DNA of 64,000 bases from Chroococcidiopsis sp. CCMEE 29. GTDB taxonomy: Bacteria; Cyanobacteriota; Cyanobacteriia; Cyanobacteriales; Chroococcidiopsidaceae. The position numbers and the translations under genes were made by a program. Shown here one piece after another: positions 45,323 through 54,245 of this stretch; positions within the stretch are counted from its first letter, which is position 1; each line of letters opens with the position of its first letter. Below the pieces are notes generated by a model. That model made no database searches. It was not told the origin of the DNA and saw only the letters and a program-made list of their open reading frames with translations. The stretch covers positions 5,535,001 to 5,599,000 of the forward strand of contig NZ_CP083761.1 in the NCBI RefSeq assembly GCF_023558375.1, given 5' to 3'.

Positions 45323-45664
45323 GGTTTGCTCCTTTTGAAGGTTTTGTGCGATCGCGGACTTATGTGAAATTTTGCGATCGAGGCATCAGCAGGAGTGGGA
45401 CTGGGTGCACAACGTCCTTTCAGAATTTTTGCAACACAACCCAGAATATTTAAGTGATTCCTTCTTCCTCATTGTCAAACAGCTCATCAGTACTACTGTA
45501 AGCAAGCGAAATGCATCGTCAGGATAAATGACCTTTGCGCTGCTCTTACTGTATTGAAGTATTGGAGCCTCAACGAACTCAGCTGCGCTAAAGCTGCTGA
45601 AACTTGTGGGTTGACAGAAGGTAGAATTTCGTGTGACTCATACACTTTATAAAAAGCTCGATCC
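45323..45664. other. Intergenic region upstream of nrtP, no gene seen
   Basis: About 340 bases. HIP1-like octamers lie at 45350-45380 near the nrtP start. An IS6-like end is at 45426-45442. The remainder shows no credible gene. Confidence 0.4.
45426..45442 (-). repeat. IS6-like terminal repeat remnant (copy 3)
   Basis: TTTTTGCAACACAACCC, identical to the copy at 36013 and the inverse of 14461. No transposase adjoins. Confidence 0.4.
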
Positions 45665-46038
45665 CTACTTTCTCAATCGAAAGCGCATCGGCATTCCGTC
45701 AGGCGAATAAATCAAAAGGTTTTGCTGTAACTGTTGGAGGGATGAATCACCGTTAACCAACTCCCACTCGAAATAGCGTAGCAGTTGTGCTAGCATCACC
45801 GTTGCTTCTAGCATTGACAGATGCTCTCCCAAACAACGATGAGAACCTGAGCCAAAACTTTAGCAACAGCCCGTGCTTGCTGAAAAACCCTTTGATTTAA
45901 GCATAATTCTGCTACTGCAAAGGATAAAGTATGAGCTGTGGTCTCAGTATCAGCGATTAACATTGCAATAACTTCTGCTAGAAGAAAAGTACTGATGGAT
46001 TCAAGATGTTGGATCGAATCTTTAGGAGCGTGAAACAA
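45665..46038 (-). pseudogene. Cytochrome P450 remnant with internal deletion
   Basis: Two P450 pieces joined by a deletion and frame change. The I-helix (EVIAMLIADTETTAHTLSF) has the oxygen-activating A-x-x-T-T pattern. The haem-binding loop GSHRCLGEHLSMLEATVMLA holds the thiolate cysteine, and is followed by LLRYFEWELV and the end SPDGMPMRFRLRK at 45665. The K-helix ExxR and the meander between are gone, as is the amino-terminal half. No haem protein can form. A second, unrelated P450 tail lies at 63023. Confidence 0.72.
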
Positions 46039-46161
46039 GTCTGTTTTCCTAGATGCTCCAGCATAGTAGACGCTACGCGATCGCCAAATCCAGGCACTTC
46101 CCTTGCCCTCCCGCTCCGCTGCTAAACTCGCGGTAGACTGCTGCTTCTACAATTTGCTTTC

Positions 46162-47169
46162 TTATTCGGTAACCCCGTAGCGTTTCTCTAGGCAAAACAA
46201 CAAATCTTCGTCCAAGCTAGTTAAATTAGTCCGCTTGCTTAAGTCTTTTAGAAAAACTTTGGCTCCTTGCTCAAGCGATTCAACCTCTGGTAGTCGTCTT
46301 ATCCGTTTTAAAATCTGTGGCAACTTTCGTTCGTCATCCGCTGAGTTAATCTTGTTCAAGTTTTCTAGTTTCACAGTAATAGTGGCATCGAGTACTTCAA
46401 CAGTTACTGTCGAGTTCGTTAGCTCTTTTGCGATTGCCCAACAACGGTTATATTTCCTCCCCTCACCTTCGAGACTGGCTAGGGTGAAAGCATCACCTAC
46501 TTGGCAATCATCTTGAGCCAGCACAGGGGGCTTTTTTTGTGCTGCGCGACAATTTCTTCGATAATCCGACCAGAAGGGACTTTACCATTGGCTGCTTCTA
46601 TGGCTTTGTTCCATACCTGCCACTGCTCCTCAGCAGTCTTTAAGCGGGCTAAATACCTAGTTTGCTCCAAGTTGGTAGGAAAGATAGGAGCAGAAATCGT
46701 GCTTGAAGTGTCATCGAGCTGATTTTGAGAATGAATCGTTCTCATGGATTCCAGATTGTCTGTCACAGAGGCAAAACTAATCAAATTATCGCCGTGACGG
46801 CGACCATATCCAAATTCACGTTGGCAGTAAGCGTCAAAGTTTTTGTGCGTAGTTTTATACAGCTTTGGCTTCCGTCGTATTTTGGCAAGTGCTTCACCTA
46901 ACTTCATAGTATGCTCCAGAGGATATCTGCTTTATCTCCAATTCCAACTCATGGCGCTCGTGTTGTTCTTCTTGGCTGAGTGGTTCCGCTCGATCTTCTT
47001 GGGTGGGTGGTTTTGATTGTTTTGATCGATCTTTTTGGGTGGGTGGTTCTAAAATTTCTCCTTGAGCAGCTTCTACAGGTACGAATCTACTAGACTCGCA
47101 TAGAGAAGAGAATTCAGTAGCTACAAGATTTCGATCGCTAATAAGAGCTAGTGAAGAGTTATAGTTCAT
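46162..47169 (-). pseudogene. Unknown-family gene, best-preserved of four copies, frameshifted
   Basis: Three overlapping frames reconstruct one protein of about 330 residues. Part one (47169-46894) ends ELELEIKQISSGAYYEV. Part two (46907-46497) continues GEALAKIRRKPKLYKTTHKN, then FDAYCQREFGYGRRHGDNLI, FPTNLEQTRYLARLKTAEEQ and NGKVPSGRIIEEIVAQHKK. Part three (46524-46162) is CQVGDAFTLASLEGEG and KINSADDERKLPQILKR. The middle resembles cyanobacterial proteins with an FxxYCxxxxxxxRRxxxxLI helical motif and a KVPSGRIV step, of the ParB-like or DUF3102-like kind often on plasmids; I do not know the function. Two frameshifts disrupt it. It matches fossils at 2703, 7545 and 41285. Confidence 0.6.
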
Positions 47170-47319
47170 ATCCCTTACCTGGATTTACTTCCTATTTCCA
47201 AACGAATCACGAGGAACGATGTGGGCACTTTAACTGAGGTTTGTATCGGGAGCGCTTAATGGTTGAGCGAGTGCGGTAAGCTGATGTGCCTTTAAGTTGC
47301 ATGTTCAGAGTCCTGGAAG

Positions 47320-47345
47320 ACGCGGTGACGCGGGGATGCGGGGAT
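47320..47345 (+). repeat. Short tandem repeat, GACGCGGGG-type
   Basis: Units such as GACGCGGT, GACGCGGG, GATGCGGG and GATGC in tandem, resembling the purine-rich 8-base repeat at 37312. They belong to the short tandemly repeated sequences of cyanobacteria. Confidence 0.5.
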
Positions 47346-47724
47346 GCAATTTGAATGCCGATTAGCTTAACTCCTCAGACATCTTTATTGACATATAAGA
47401 TTAACTACAAAATTTTAGGAGAAAGCGCCTACCTCAGTTATTAGCTAAATTGAATTCGTACAGTCTCACAGGTAAGATAGATAGAGCAATTCTTAGTTGG
47501 ATGAGGTACGTGTATCTGGGACAATGTGCGCCCCTACGAACGTATTGCATATGCATGGAAATCGGTATAGGACGTGTTTGCAAACTACAAAATTGATGAT
47601 TATTGAGCCTTTAAATATTACTCACGGTCATGTTTTCGTTTTTACGCGGAACGTCAGTTCTCGTAAAACTTCTTTACAATTTGATTTTGCAGACAGACCC
47701 AGGTGCAACACGGCAGGAATAATA

Positions 47725-47852
47725 ATATCAAATCCGGTTGATTGCCCATGATTTGGCAGCCCTCACCCCGCCTCCGGCACCCCTCTCCCAAGCTTGGGAG
47801 AGGGGCAAGGTGTGAGGGCGAGATTTTACAGTCATTTAAGCGGATTTGATAT
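47725..47852. repeat. MITE with ATATCAAATCCG ends
   Basis: A 128-base element with perfect 12-base terminal inverted repeats, ATATCAAATCCG and CGGATTTGATAT. The core holds a GC-rich palindrome CCTCTCCCAAGCTTGGGAGAGG with flanking CCCTCACC/GGTGTGAGGG. No ORF. The gap 47170-47936 contains nothing else except the tandem repeat at 47320 and a doubtful plus-strand frame (47497-47751). Confidence 0.75.
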
Positions 47853-47936
47853 AACCAGCGAGTTACAACACAAAATGCTTATAGCATCATGCAGCTTTAA
47901 TGACTCCCCCACCTGTGCAACTGTGGCTAAGGTTTT

Positions 47937-48749
47937 TTACTTTTGAATGCGTGACTTTTGACTTCTGACTTCGTGTACTAGTAGGGCACTACCAACTATT
48001 GGCTGTTGCCGAAGTTGTCCTAAACCAACACCTTTTGCATTTAATAAGTCAGCCCACTTGTCATCGAGCTTGGCATTCGCCCCATTGGTTCGGCGCAGTT
48101 GGGACAGATGAGTTAAAGCATCGTACCAAACGCCATTGGCGGCATAAACAGCATAATCCCGTGCTTTCGCTGCGAGTAAATGACTCTTCAGTGTAGGGGT
48201 CAGTGCTACCCGTTGCACCCACCCTTCAACAAAAATCGGAGTAGATGCTTGCTGCGGTTCGCAATAAAGCTTGAAGTACCAGCGATACGACTGGTTAATT
48301 TCTAGAGGTGCTACTGTTGACGGGATGCTAAGGCTAACAATCCCTGGCGTTTTAGGCAACGTTACAGGAGTCCGATAAACGTCATCTCCTTGTTCTGACT
48401 GCAACACAAATTCTCCAGCTGGCGCTTGTTGAGGAGAATAAGGAACGTAAAACCAAAAACTCGGACGCTCGGCAACTGTTTTGCCTAAATTAGTTTCGGG
48501 GATCAAGGCAGTCAGAGGTGGATTGATGGGCGGACAAGGGCTGCGGCTTCCTCCTCCGGTTCGGCGACCTGGTCTGCCGTAACCAGAAAAGTCGGGTTCT
48601 TGCTGCTTTGCTTGCTTCAATGTAGAAACATTGTTTAATGGTTCGTCAGACTGCGCCCAAACTTGCCAGGGATAACTTGAGTAACTCCCAAATACCCAAG
48701 TAACGGCAATTGCGATCGCGATTGGTAGTTGAGGTAACTTCTTCAGCAT
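47937..48749 (-). CDS. DUF928 protein, exported
   Basis: A 270-residue protein of the cyanobacterial DUF928 family. A signal peptide (MLKKLPQLPIAIAIAVTWVFG to QVWA) is followed by a GYGRPGRRTGGGSR stretch and a beta-rich domain with SFWFYVPY, GEFVLQSEQGDDVYRTPVTLPKTPGI and YRWYFKLYC, all family marks. The function is unknown; the fold suggests binding of an exported polymer or protein. It lies 22 bases after the CHAT-CHASE2 gene on the same strand, a pairing that recurs in cyanobacteria by my recollection, so it belongs to the CHAT block. The ATG at 48749 begins the signal peptide; another start 6 codons upstream is possible. Confidence 0.87.
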   Translation of the reverse strand: MLKKLPQLPIAIAIAVTWVFGSYSSYPWQVWAQSDEPLNNVSTLKQAKQQEPDFSGYGRPGRRTGGGSRSPCPPINPPLTALIPETNLGKTVAERPSFWFYVPYSPQQAPAGEFVLQSEQGDDVYRTPVTLPKTPGIVSLSIPSTVAPLEINQSYRWYFKLYCEPQQASTPIFVEGWVQRVALTPTLKSHLLAAKARDYAVYAANGVWYDALTHLSQLRRTNGANAKLDDKWADLLNAKGVGLGQLRQQPIVGSALLVHEVRSQKSRIQK

Positions 48750-48771
48750 ATCGGTTTCGATGCACAATAGC

Positions 48772-50379
48772 TTAAGACTTGCGTTCGGGTTGGGTAGCTT
48801 TATGAGTCACTAAAGTTGCGATCGCCAAAGCGATTGCAGCCGGAACTAGCGGCAGCCAGCCTCCTTTCAGCAAGAGGACAAAACAGAGTCCAGATAGGAT
48901 ACCAAGGGCAGCAGCGGTCGCTAACCCTAGCTGTAGCAGCGATCGCCATTGCCAGCCTAGTACGCCTCCCACCAGCGACCAGCCCCAAACCCAAAGATTT
49001 TCACCCCACAGTGGCAACCACCACAGTAAGGGGCGATCGTCCAAAACCGCACTGAGGATTTGACTCACCATGTGAGCATGGATCGCGACTCCTGGCAGTT
49101 CCCTAGACTCGCTATCGGTACTGTAGGGTGTGGGAAAATAATCTTTAAAACTTTTGGCTGTAGTGCCAATCAGAACGATACGATCCTTAACTAGATTAGG
49201 TAGTTCTGCATCAAGCGAACCGCTTAAGATCTCGTAGAGAGTAACTTGCTTGGCAACTGGATCGGCAGTGCGGTAATTGAGTAATATTTGGTAGCCTAGT
49301 GCATCCAACTGACGGTAGCCACCAGTATTAGGTTCGAGTTGCCCAAAAACGACATTGCCCAGTTGCCAATTTCCTTGCTCAGTTCGTTGAGGTTGAATGC
49401 CTTTGGCAGCTAGATAAGTTCGCGCCACTTGGAAACTGAAGGATACGTTCGTTGCACAAGCGGACTTAGGATTTATATCCATAAATAGTAGCTGGCGACG
49501 AATGACGCGATGAGAATCAAATAGGAAATCGCTAAAGCCGAGGCGGTTTTTCGGGATCTCCGGCGGAGAACCAATACCTGGATAATAATCCTCACCTGGA
49601 TTCTCATCCTTTGCACGCTCAACTTCGCATACGGCAATGAAGCGACGGTCTTGCAAATAAGTTAATAAATTCTCCTGGTTAGATTTTACTGGAAAATTAC
49701 GATAGATATCTAATCCTATAACTTTGGGCTGATACTGTCGTAGTTTTGCTAGTAGCTGTGCGAGTGCAGCATCTGATAGACTTCGCATCTCCTTCAGCTT
49801 TTGTTTCTGCACGTCTTCTTCGGTGACTTTCACGATGAGGATGCGTGAATCTGGTTCTTCACGCGATCGCAAACCCAAACTCCAATCGAAAGCTTGTAAC
49901 TCCCAGGTTTGTAATATACCTAATTGCCGGACTCCCATCACCAAAGCAGCGATCGCTAAACTTACCCACAGTACTGTTTGAAATTGCTTCCTAGCGATCA
50001 AACTTTGGCGTTTCGGTTGCTTGAACTTGTTGGCAGCAGAATTGTCCTCCAGTGGAGCGTACCAATCTTGCCAGTTAGTCAGCGATTCAGCTGGATTTTG
50101 ACAGATGACGGGTTGCCAAGTTGCACAGAGATATTTGCCCTCTAGTCCTTGTAGTCTTTCTCGTGCCTCCCGCACGGCGGCATATAATGTTTGCCCACCC
50201 GAAAAAGCTGAGAGAAAATCCTTGAGAAACTTATGAGCCACTGCATCCGCTATCGGCTCCCGCATGACAATTACTTGGGGAATATGTAGCTCTGCCAGCT
50301 CCCGCGCCAAGCCTAAACCATCGCAGGAGTTGAAAATTGCTAGTTTTAAACCGTTACTAATAGCTTTATTTAAGGGCAT
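48772..50379 (-). CDS. CHAT (Cys half) - CHASE2 membrane protein, 3' part of a split gene
   Basis: A 535-residue piece. Residues 1-90 are the second half of a CHAT caspase-like domain, with the catalytic cysteine C19 in AIFNSCDGLGLA and the IPQVIVMREPIADAVAHKFLKDF segment. After a transmembrane helix (LWVSLAIAALVMGVRQLG) comes a CHASE2 sensory domain (DSRILIVKVTEEDV, VIGLDIYRNFP, RIVLIGTTAKSFKDYFPTP), then three more helices to the carboxy-terminus. CHASE2 faces the periplasm and senses an unknown signal; the CHAT part is cytoplasmic. The missing first half of CHAT is the upstream ORF at 50366-51139, which overlaps by 14 bases in another frame. One base too many in CTTAAATAAA (near 50368) splits them. 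Confidence 0.85.
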   Translation of the reverse strand: MPLNKAISNGLKLAIFNSCDGLGLARELAELHIPQVIVMREPIADAVAHKFLKDFLSAFSGGQTLYAAVREARERLQGLEGKYLCATWQPVICQNPAESLTNWQDWYAPLEDNSAANKFKQPKRQSLIARKQFQTVLWVSLAIAALVMGVRQLGILQTWELQAFDWSLGLRSREEPDSRILIVKVTEEDVQKQKLKEMRSLSDAALAQLLAKLRQYQPKVIGLDIYRNFPVKSNQENLLTYLQDRRFIAVCEVERAKDENPGEDYYPGIGSPPEIPKNRLGFSDFLFDSHRVIRRQLLFMDINPKSACATNVSFSFQVARTYLAAKGIQPQRTEQGNWQLGNVVFGQLEPNTGGYRQLDALGYQILLNYRTADPVAKQVTLYEILSGSLDAELPNLVKDRIVLIGTTAKSFKDYFPTPYSTDSESRELPGVAIHAHMVSQILSAVLDDRPLLWWLPLWGENLWVWGWSLVGGVLGWQWRSLLQLGLATAAALGILSGLCFVLLLKGGWLPLVPAAIALAIATLVTHKATQPERKS

Positions 50380-51139
50380 TCTTTAGTTGGTCGAGTGTAA
50401 AGCTATCTGTTTGATTCAGCTGGATCGACCCTTGTTCTTGACTAGAACTATGACCGGCAAAAAAAAGAATATCCCAGTCTTGCCACAAATAATCGTTTAA
50501 AACTTCTAGTCTTGGCTCTACTAAAAACTCTATTTCTGCCTGCTCGAATAACTCCTCTAAAATAGATCGGTCTGGATCTAGATTGATTCCTTTACTATTA
50601 CCAAAAATCGCTAAAATCCTAACTTTATCTCTGGGTATTTCTGTTAAAAATCTCTTCGTTCGTCTATACTCTGAAGCACTTAGGGCGATTTCTGCTTTCG
50701 GGTAATCATCGCAGAAGTTCCACAAATTCAAGGGGAGTTGTTGCAGCAGGCGATCGTCAGTTTCAATAATGACTCGAATTTCTTCCAAAGTGTCTAATTG
50801 CGTGCGTAATTCTCGCTCGATAGGACGAAAAGGTTCGGAGTTAAACCAATCATTAATTTTGTCTGATAACTGCTGGCATAAATCTTTAAACTCAACTTCT
50901 GACACATTAGTTATATCTCCAGCTTCAATTTCGATTCGATAATTCAGCTCCAAACGTTGACAAAGTGCTAAATACAGTAACCGCCAACTTCTGTGGAGTT
51001 CCATAATCTCTGGCGCTGCTGGTAATCTACCCTTAAACTTCATGTATTGAGGATCGCCCTCTTCGCTAAGCCGAGCTGTGACGGTAAAACCGTTTTGTAA
51101 GTCACCATTCTCGAAGCTGAAGACGACTAACTTACTCAT
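50366..51139 (-). CDS. CHAT domain, N-terminal half with catalytic histidine
   Basis: A 257-residue protein beginning MSKLVVFSFENGDLQNGFTV, the beta-rich head usual for cyanobacterial CHAT-CHASE2 proteins. It runs through the CHAT fold up to the histidine H230 (DILFFAGHSSS) and the GSIQLNQTDSFTLDQLKNAL segment, and stops just there. The expected catalytic cysteine is in the next ORF. With one A removed from the AAA near 50368, the two frames fuse into an 800-residue normal protein. As it stands the peptidase dyad is on separate polypeptides. Non-covalent reassembly or frameshifting cannot be excluded, since the second ORF has its own ATG in the overlap. Confidence 0.85.
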   Translation of the reverse strand: MSKLVVFSFENGDLQNGFTVTARLSEEGDPQYMKFKGRLPAAPEIMELHRSWRLLYLALCQRLELNYRIEIEAGDITNVSEVEFKDLCQQLSDKINDWFNSEPFRPIERELRTQLDTLEEIRVIIETDDRLLQQLPLNLWNFCDDYPKAEIALSASEYRRTKRFLTEIPRDKVRILAIFGNSKGINLDPDRSILEELFEQAEIEFLVEPRLEVLNDYLWQDWDILFFAGHSSSQEQGSIQLNQTDSFTLDQLKNALK

Positions 51140-51162
51140 AATAAAAAGCGATTCAGATAATA

Positions 51163-51317
51163 AACTTCTCGGTCACGCTGCTCTCACCGCAACCTCCTTG
51201 AATATTAAAGCATTAACAGCAGACACGGCTAGAGTATTGAGACAAACTTGTTTTGCTTTGGCGCGATCGCGATGTTGTTGCCAAAGTCGTTGTGCAATGC
51301 GAGCGATCGAATTCTAA
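51163..51317 (-). pseudogene. DUF1822 remnant with large internal deletion
   Basis: About 50 codons. IAQRLWQQHRDRAKAKQVCL, then NTLAVSAVN, match the amino-terminus of the intact DUF1822 gene at 54226 (LAQQFWQQHRDHAKAKQVYL, NILAVSAVD). This runs, in another frame, directly into GTGACCGAGAAGTTTATTAT, encoding VTEKFII, the exact end of that gene. About 270 codons are missing between. It shows that a DUF1822 gene once preceded the CHAT gene. Confidence 0.7.
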
Positions 51318-51613
51318 GTATTTTCGAGATTTTCGAGATGCTCTTTAATTGTTGGGACAAACTGGAGTAAACAGGACTGATAAAACCTGCTAATTGTAGT
51401 AGATGGAATCCCAAAGTTTTCTGAAATTTCCTGCCAAGACATTCCTTCAAGTTGCAGCCTGGCTAGAGCAGCAAAATTAACTTCTGGATGGTCTTCGATA
51501 TAAGTTTCCCTGAATAAATTCTCTGGGTCTAGTGCTATATAGCTCATGATTCTTTCTGCTAAGCCTGGAGATGGTTCTGGTAAAGGCAGACTATCTAAAT
51601 CGGATAGATTCAC
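51314..51613 (-). pseudogene. Sigma-like regulator, 5'-truncated
   Basis: The last 99 codons of a protein related to the gene at 54246-54866. The sigma region 4-like helix-turn-helix is intact (LARLQLEGMSWQEISENFGIPSTTISRFYQ). The preceding half, which carries the sigma region 2-like helices in the intact copy (EIYQEAKQDLFEYICKNIHK), is missing. The homologous sequence reaches upstream only to GIQRVNLSDLD and a stop at about 51640, close to the end of an IS at 51714. Initiation at the GTG is possible, so a DNA-binding stub could still be made. Confidence 0.6.
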
Positions 51614-51713
51614 CCTCTGAATACCTTGGTTGTGTTAAGCTTAAGGAAATAATAATAGCAGCTTTCTACTTCTTATCTGAACCGCCCATTTACTCTCTCA
51701 GTAGAGTAACTTG

Positions 51714-52900
51714 ACTCACATCTTGCACCAAGTCTCAAAAGATGGGAGAAAAGGGCGTGAAACACATTGAACGCAAGAACGATGTCAACCATCCTTGCCC
51801 ACGCCCAAGGGTTAGTTTACACCCTGCTATCGATGATGCCGAGTCCCTACCAGCAAAAGAGTCTGCAAGCAATGTTGGGATTATTTTTACAAGCACAAGG
51901 GCATCCCTTACCGCAGCACAGTAAAGCTAAGTCTGCCAGTGCTTTAAGTCGGTTTCTCAACGTCTACTCTTGGTCAACTCGAAAGCTAATTCGCACAACT
52001 CGACAAATAGCACTTAAACGAATCATCAGTCAGTGTCACAAAGGGCGCAGACCCTTTCTACAAGTGATTATTGACCTGACTACCCTAGAAAAAAGAGGTA
52101 AATTCAAAGCTTTTGAGCAATTGGTACGGGTGTATCATGGCAAGCGAGGACTACACCTAGTCGTACTATATTTAGTTGTTGGACGTTGGCGGCTGCCCTG
52201 GAACTTTCGTGTTTGGAGGGGCAAAGGTACTGCTTCACCCACGCAGTTAGGATTAAAACTAATAAAAAGTTTACCTCAAGCATTGACTAAACACTTTCAA
52301 GTCATCATTCTCGTAGATACTGCATTTGGAAGTGTAGAGTTTTTACACGCTGCACGCCAGTTAAAATATCATGTCATTGCTGGTGTACGTTGTGACCGAA
52401 AGCTACTAGACAAACGTTGTGTTGCGGATTTATCTAAGCGAGGGCAACAAGTACGGCTTGTCGGTTTGAAGTTTCCCGTCTCAGTATCTTGGTATTATCT
52501 CAAACGCGATAATGGCAACCTAGAAAAACGGTTTGTCTTGTCAACCAAACCGCTTAAAGGCAGTACTATCACATGGTGGGGAAAGCGGCGCTGGCAAATC
52601 GAAGGCTGGTTCAAAACTGCCAAGCATCGCTTTGGTTTACATCGCTTTGGTCAAGGTACTCTTTTGGGAGTCTACCGCTGGCTAGTACTGTCGCTGATTG
52701 CTTATTTGTTGGCACATTGGGCGTATTTATCTACCAACACCACTGATCTACCTGATTGGGGAGCTGCTGCTCTTTTGGCACTACAGGCTTTCTTGCCCCA
52801 GTTGGTTTTGTTTTTGCTTTTACTAGAGATTGAGCGTTTACGACCACTATGCTGCGCACAAGGCATAGACATTCAATTTACTAGATGCAAGATGTGAGTT
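51714..52900 (+). mobile_element. Insertion sequence, IS4/IS701-type
   Basis: An element of about 1.19 kb with short inverted ends ACTCACATCTTGCA (left) and TGCAAGATGTGAGT (right), flanking one transposase gene. Immediately past the right end comes a further TGACTGACATCTTGCACC, giving a local palindrome. It separates a truncated sigma/DUF1822 remnant from the intact pair. Confidence 0.7.
51782..52897 (+). CDS. DDE transposase, IS4/IS701-like
   Basis: A 371-residue RNase H-fold transposase. The first acidic residue is in LQVIIDLTTLEKRGKF, the second in VIILVDTAFGSVEFL, and the Y-R-E-like third site region is KRRWQIEGWFKTAKHRFGLHRF. The carboxy-terminus is hydrophobic (LVLSLIAYLLAHWAYL). The gene fills the IS and appears intact. 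The family (IS4 superfamily, probably IS701) is judged from the motif order alone. The ATG at 51782 is preferred; TTG at 51767 is in frame. Confidence 0.8.
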   Translation: MSTILAHAQGLVYTLLSMMPSPYQQKSLQAMLGLFLQAQGHPLPQHSKAKSASALSRFLNVYSWSTRKLIRTTRQIALKRIISQCHKGRRPFLQVIIDLTTLEKRGKFKAFEQLVRVYHGKRGLHLVVLYLVVGRWRLPWNFRVWRGKGTASPTQLGLKLIKSLPQALTKHFQVIILVDTAFGSVEFLHAARQLKYHVIAGVRCDRKLLDKRCVADLSKRGQQVRLVGLKFPVSVSWYYLKRDNGNLEKRFVLSTKPLKGSTITWWGKRRWQIEGWFKTAKHRFGLHRFGQGTLLGVYRWLVLSLIAYLLAHWAYLSTNTTDLPDWGAAALLALQAFLPQLVLFLLLLEIERLRPLCCAQGIDIQFTRCKM

Positions 52901-53266
52901 GACTGACATCTTGCACCTATCAAGATAAACCACTAATACACAAATAAGTGGTGCAAGAAAGTAACAGCAGAAGCGGAAATTATCTTGCGGGAAGCGAGAG
53001 TAATTCAAAAAACTACATTTAAGCGTGATATTAAGTAAGCAGCGCTTTTGAGATTGCTTAATAGGGTAGTGTTAACGATCTGTTGTTTTGCTCTAAATCT
53101 CCATTCCAAACTCAAATCGATTAATAAATAATCCAACTACCAACAAGATGTTCTTCAGCATGGCATTGCAAATACTATAAGTAGCGCTGATAACTATCAA
53201 TGTTGATAATAACTCTTGACTGACATGATAGAAAATAACGTTTTTCTGAGAAAGCTGCTAAAGCGA
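52901..53266. other. Intergenic, no intact gene
   Basis: Between the IS and the DUF1822 stop. A plus-strand piece EAEIILREARVIQKTTFKRD then IK and stop (about 52973-53038) has good codon quality and may be the tail of a lost gene. Nothing else recognisable. Confidence 0.3.
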
Positions 53267-54226
53267 TCAGATAATAAACTTCTCCGTCACGGTGATCGCA
53301 CCATAAGCTACTTGAATAGTAAAGCATTCTCCCGCTCTACCCCGAAATCGTCTCAGTTGAATGTAGTTGTCTTGATGGCGAGATTGCACTGATTCCAGCA
53401 TCTCTCCTGATTCCGAGAGCAAACTCAGTTGAATGTCTGGTGGTAGGTAACTTTCTCTAGCCGTTGGATGTACTTGTACGACAATCGTACCGACTTGGCG
53501 ATCGCTCTCTGGCGCAATCGCGATTAATAACGCCAGGGATTGGTTTTCTAGTTGTAGACCCAGATCGAGCAGCTTGACTCCCTTGACGCTATTCTCATGC
53601 AACTGAGAGATACGCCCGTGTCTCAAGGCTAAAGTATGGTGATTTGTAGCTAATAATGTCTCTAGAGACTGCCAACCGTTTTCAAACAGATTGTCAAACC
53701 ATTGGCTCAGTACCTGCACTGGACTCGGTTTTGCTAGCTGAATTTGCTGTATGTAGGCAGGTAACTCGGCGATCGCTTGCAGTTGAGCGATCGGTAGCTC
53801 GCCACTTTCCGGCACTGTTTTGGTAAATCCCAGCAATGTTGCTTCTTGCAGTGAAGAGTCAAGCTGTACGGCTACGTAGCCTATGCGCTCTGACCACACC
53901 TCCGGCGGGATGGAGACGATATCTGCTTGTGGCAGCACGGGACGACACTCTAGCTTCCCCAAGTGAGAAATTTCTAGATCGGCAACATCCATTAGCATCT
54001 GATACACCAAGTCGTGACTGAAACTAGCTGCCCAATCTGCCTCTATTTCTAAAGAACGCAGGTAGTAATCAACGGCAGATACTGCTAGAATATTGAGATA
54101 AACCTGTTTTGCTTTGGCGTGATCGCGATGTTGTTGCCAAAATTGTTGCGCTAGGTAATGAGCTTTTATGTCTATGGGGACTTTGAAGGTTGAATCGGTT
54201 GAACCTACTGATAATTCTTGTGTCAT
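53267..54226 (-). CDS. DUF1822 family protein
   Basis: A 319-residue protein of the cyanobacterial DUF1822 family. Family marks are the amino-terminal LAQQFWQQHRDHAKAKQVYL (helical), NILAVSAVDYYLRSLEIEAD, LECRPVLP and IGYVAVQLDSSLQEATLLGF, then a beta-rich carboxy-terminal half ending AYGAITVTEKFII. No catalytic motif is visible. DUF1822 genes generally stand between a sigma-like regulator and CHAT genes, as here, so it probably works with them as adaptor or sensor. It starts 19 bases after the sigma-like gene stop and is therefore co-transcribed. The CHAT gene next to this copy is absent: the IS lies there instead. Confidence 0.88.
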   Translation of the reverse strand: MTQELSVGSTDSTFKVPIDIKAHYLAQQFWQQHRDHAKAKQVYLNILAVSAVDYYLRSLEIEADWAASFSHDLVYQMLMDVADLEISHLGKLECRPVLPQADIVSIPPEVWSERIGYVAVQLDSSLQEATLLGFTKTVPESGELPIAQLQAIAELPAYIQQIQLAKPSPVQVLSQWFDNLFENGWQSLETLLATNHHTLALRHGRISQLHENSVKGVKLLDLGLQLENQSLALLIAIAPESDRQVGTIVVQVHPTARESYLPPDIQLSLLSESGEMLESVQSRHQDNYIQLRRFRGRAGECFTIQVAYGAITVTEKFII

Positions 54227-54245
54227 TGCTTTGCTGTGGGTTGAG

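Noticed and set aside
43805-45664. NtcA binding box (GTA-N8-TAC) upstream of the nitrate permease
   Set aside because: I looked for the palindrome in the upstream region and found no convincing match.
47497-47751. 84-codon plus-strand ORF
   Set aside because: It runs into the MITE end, lacks a ribosome binding site and shows no family match.
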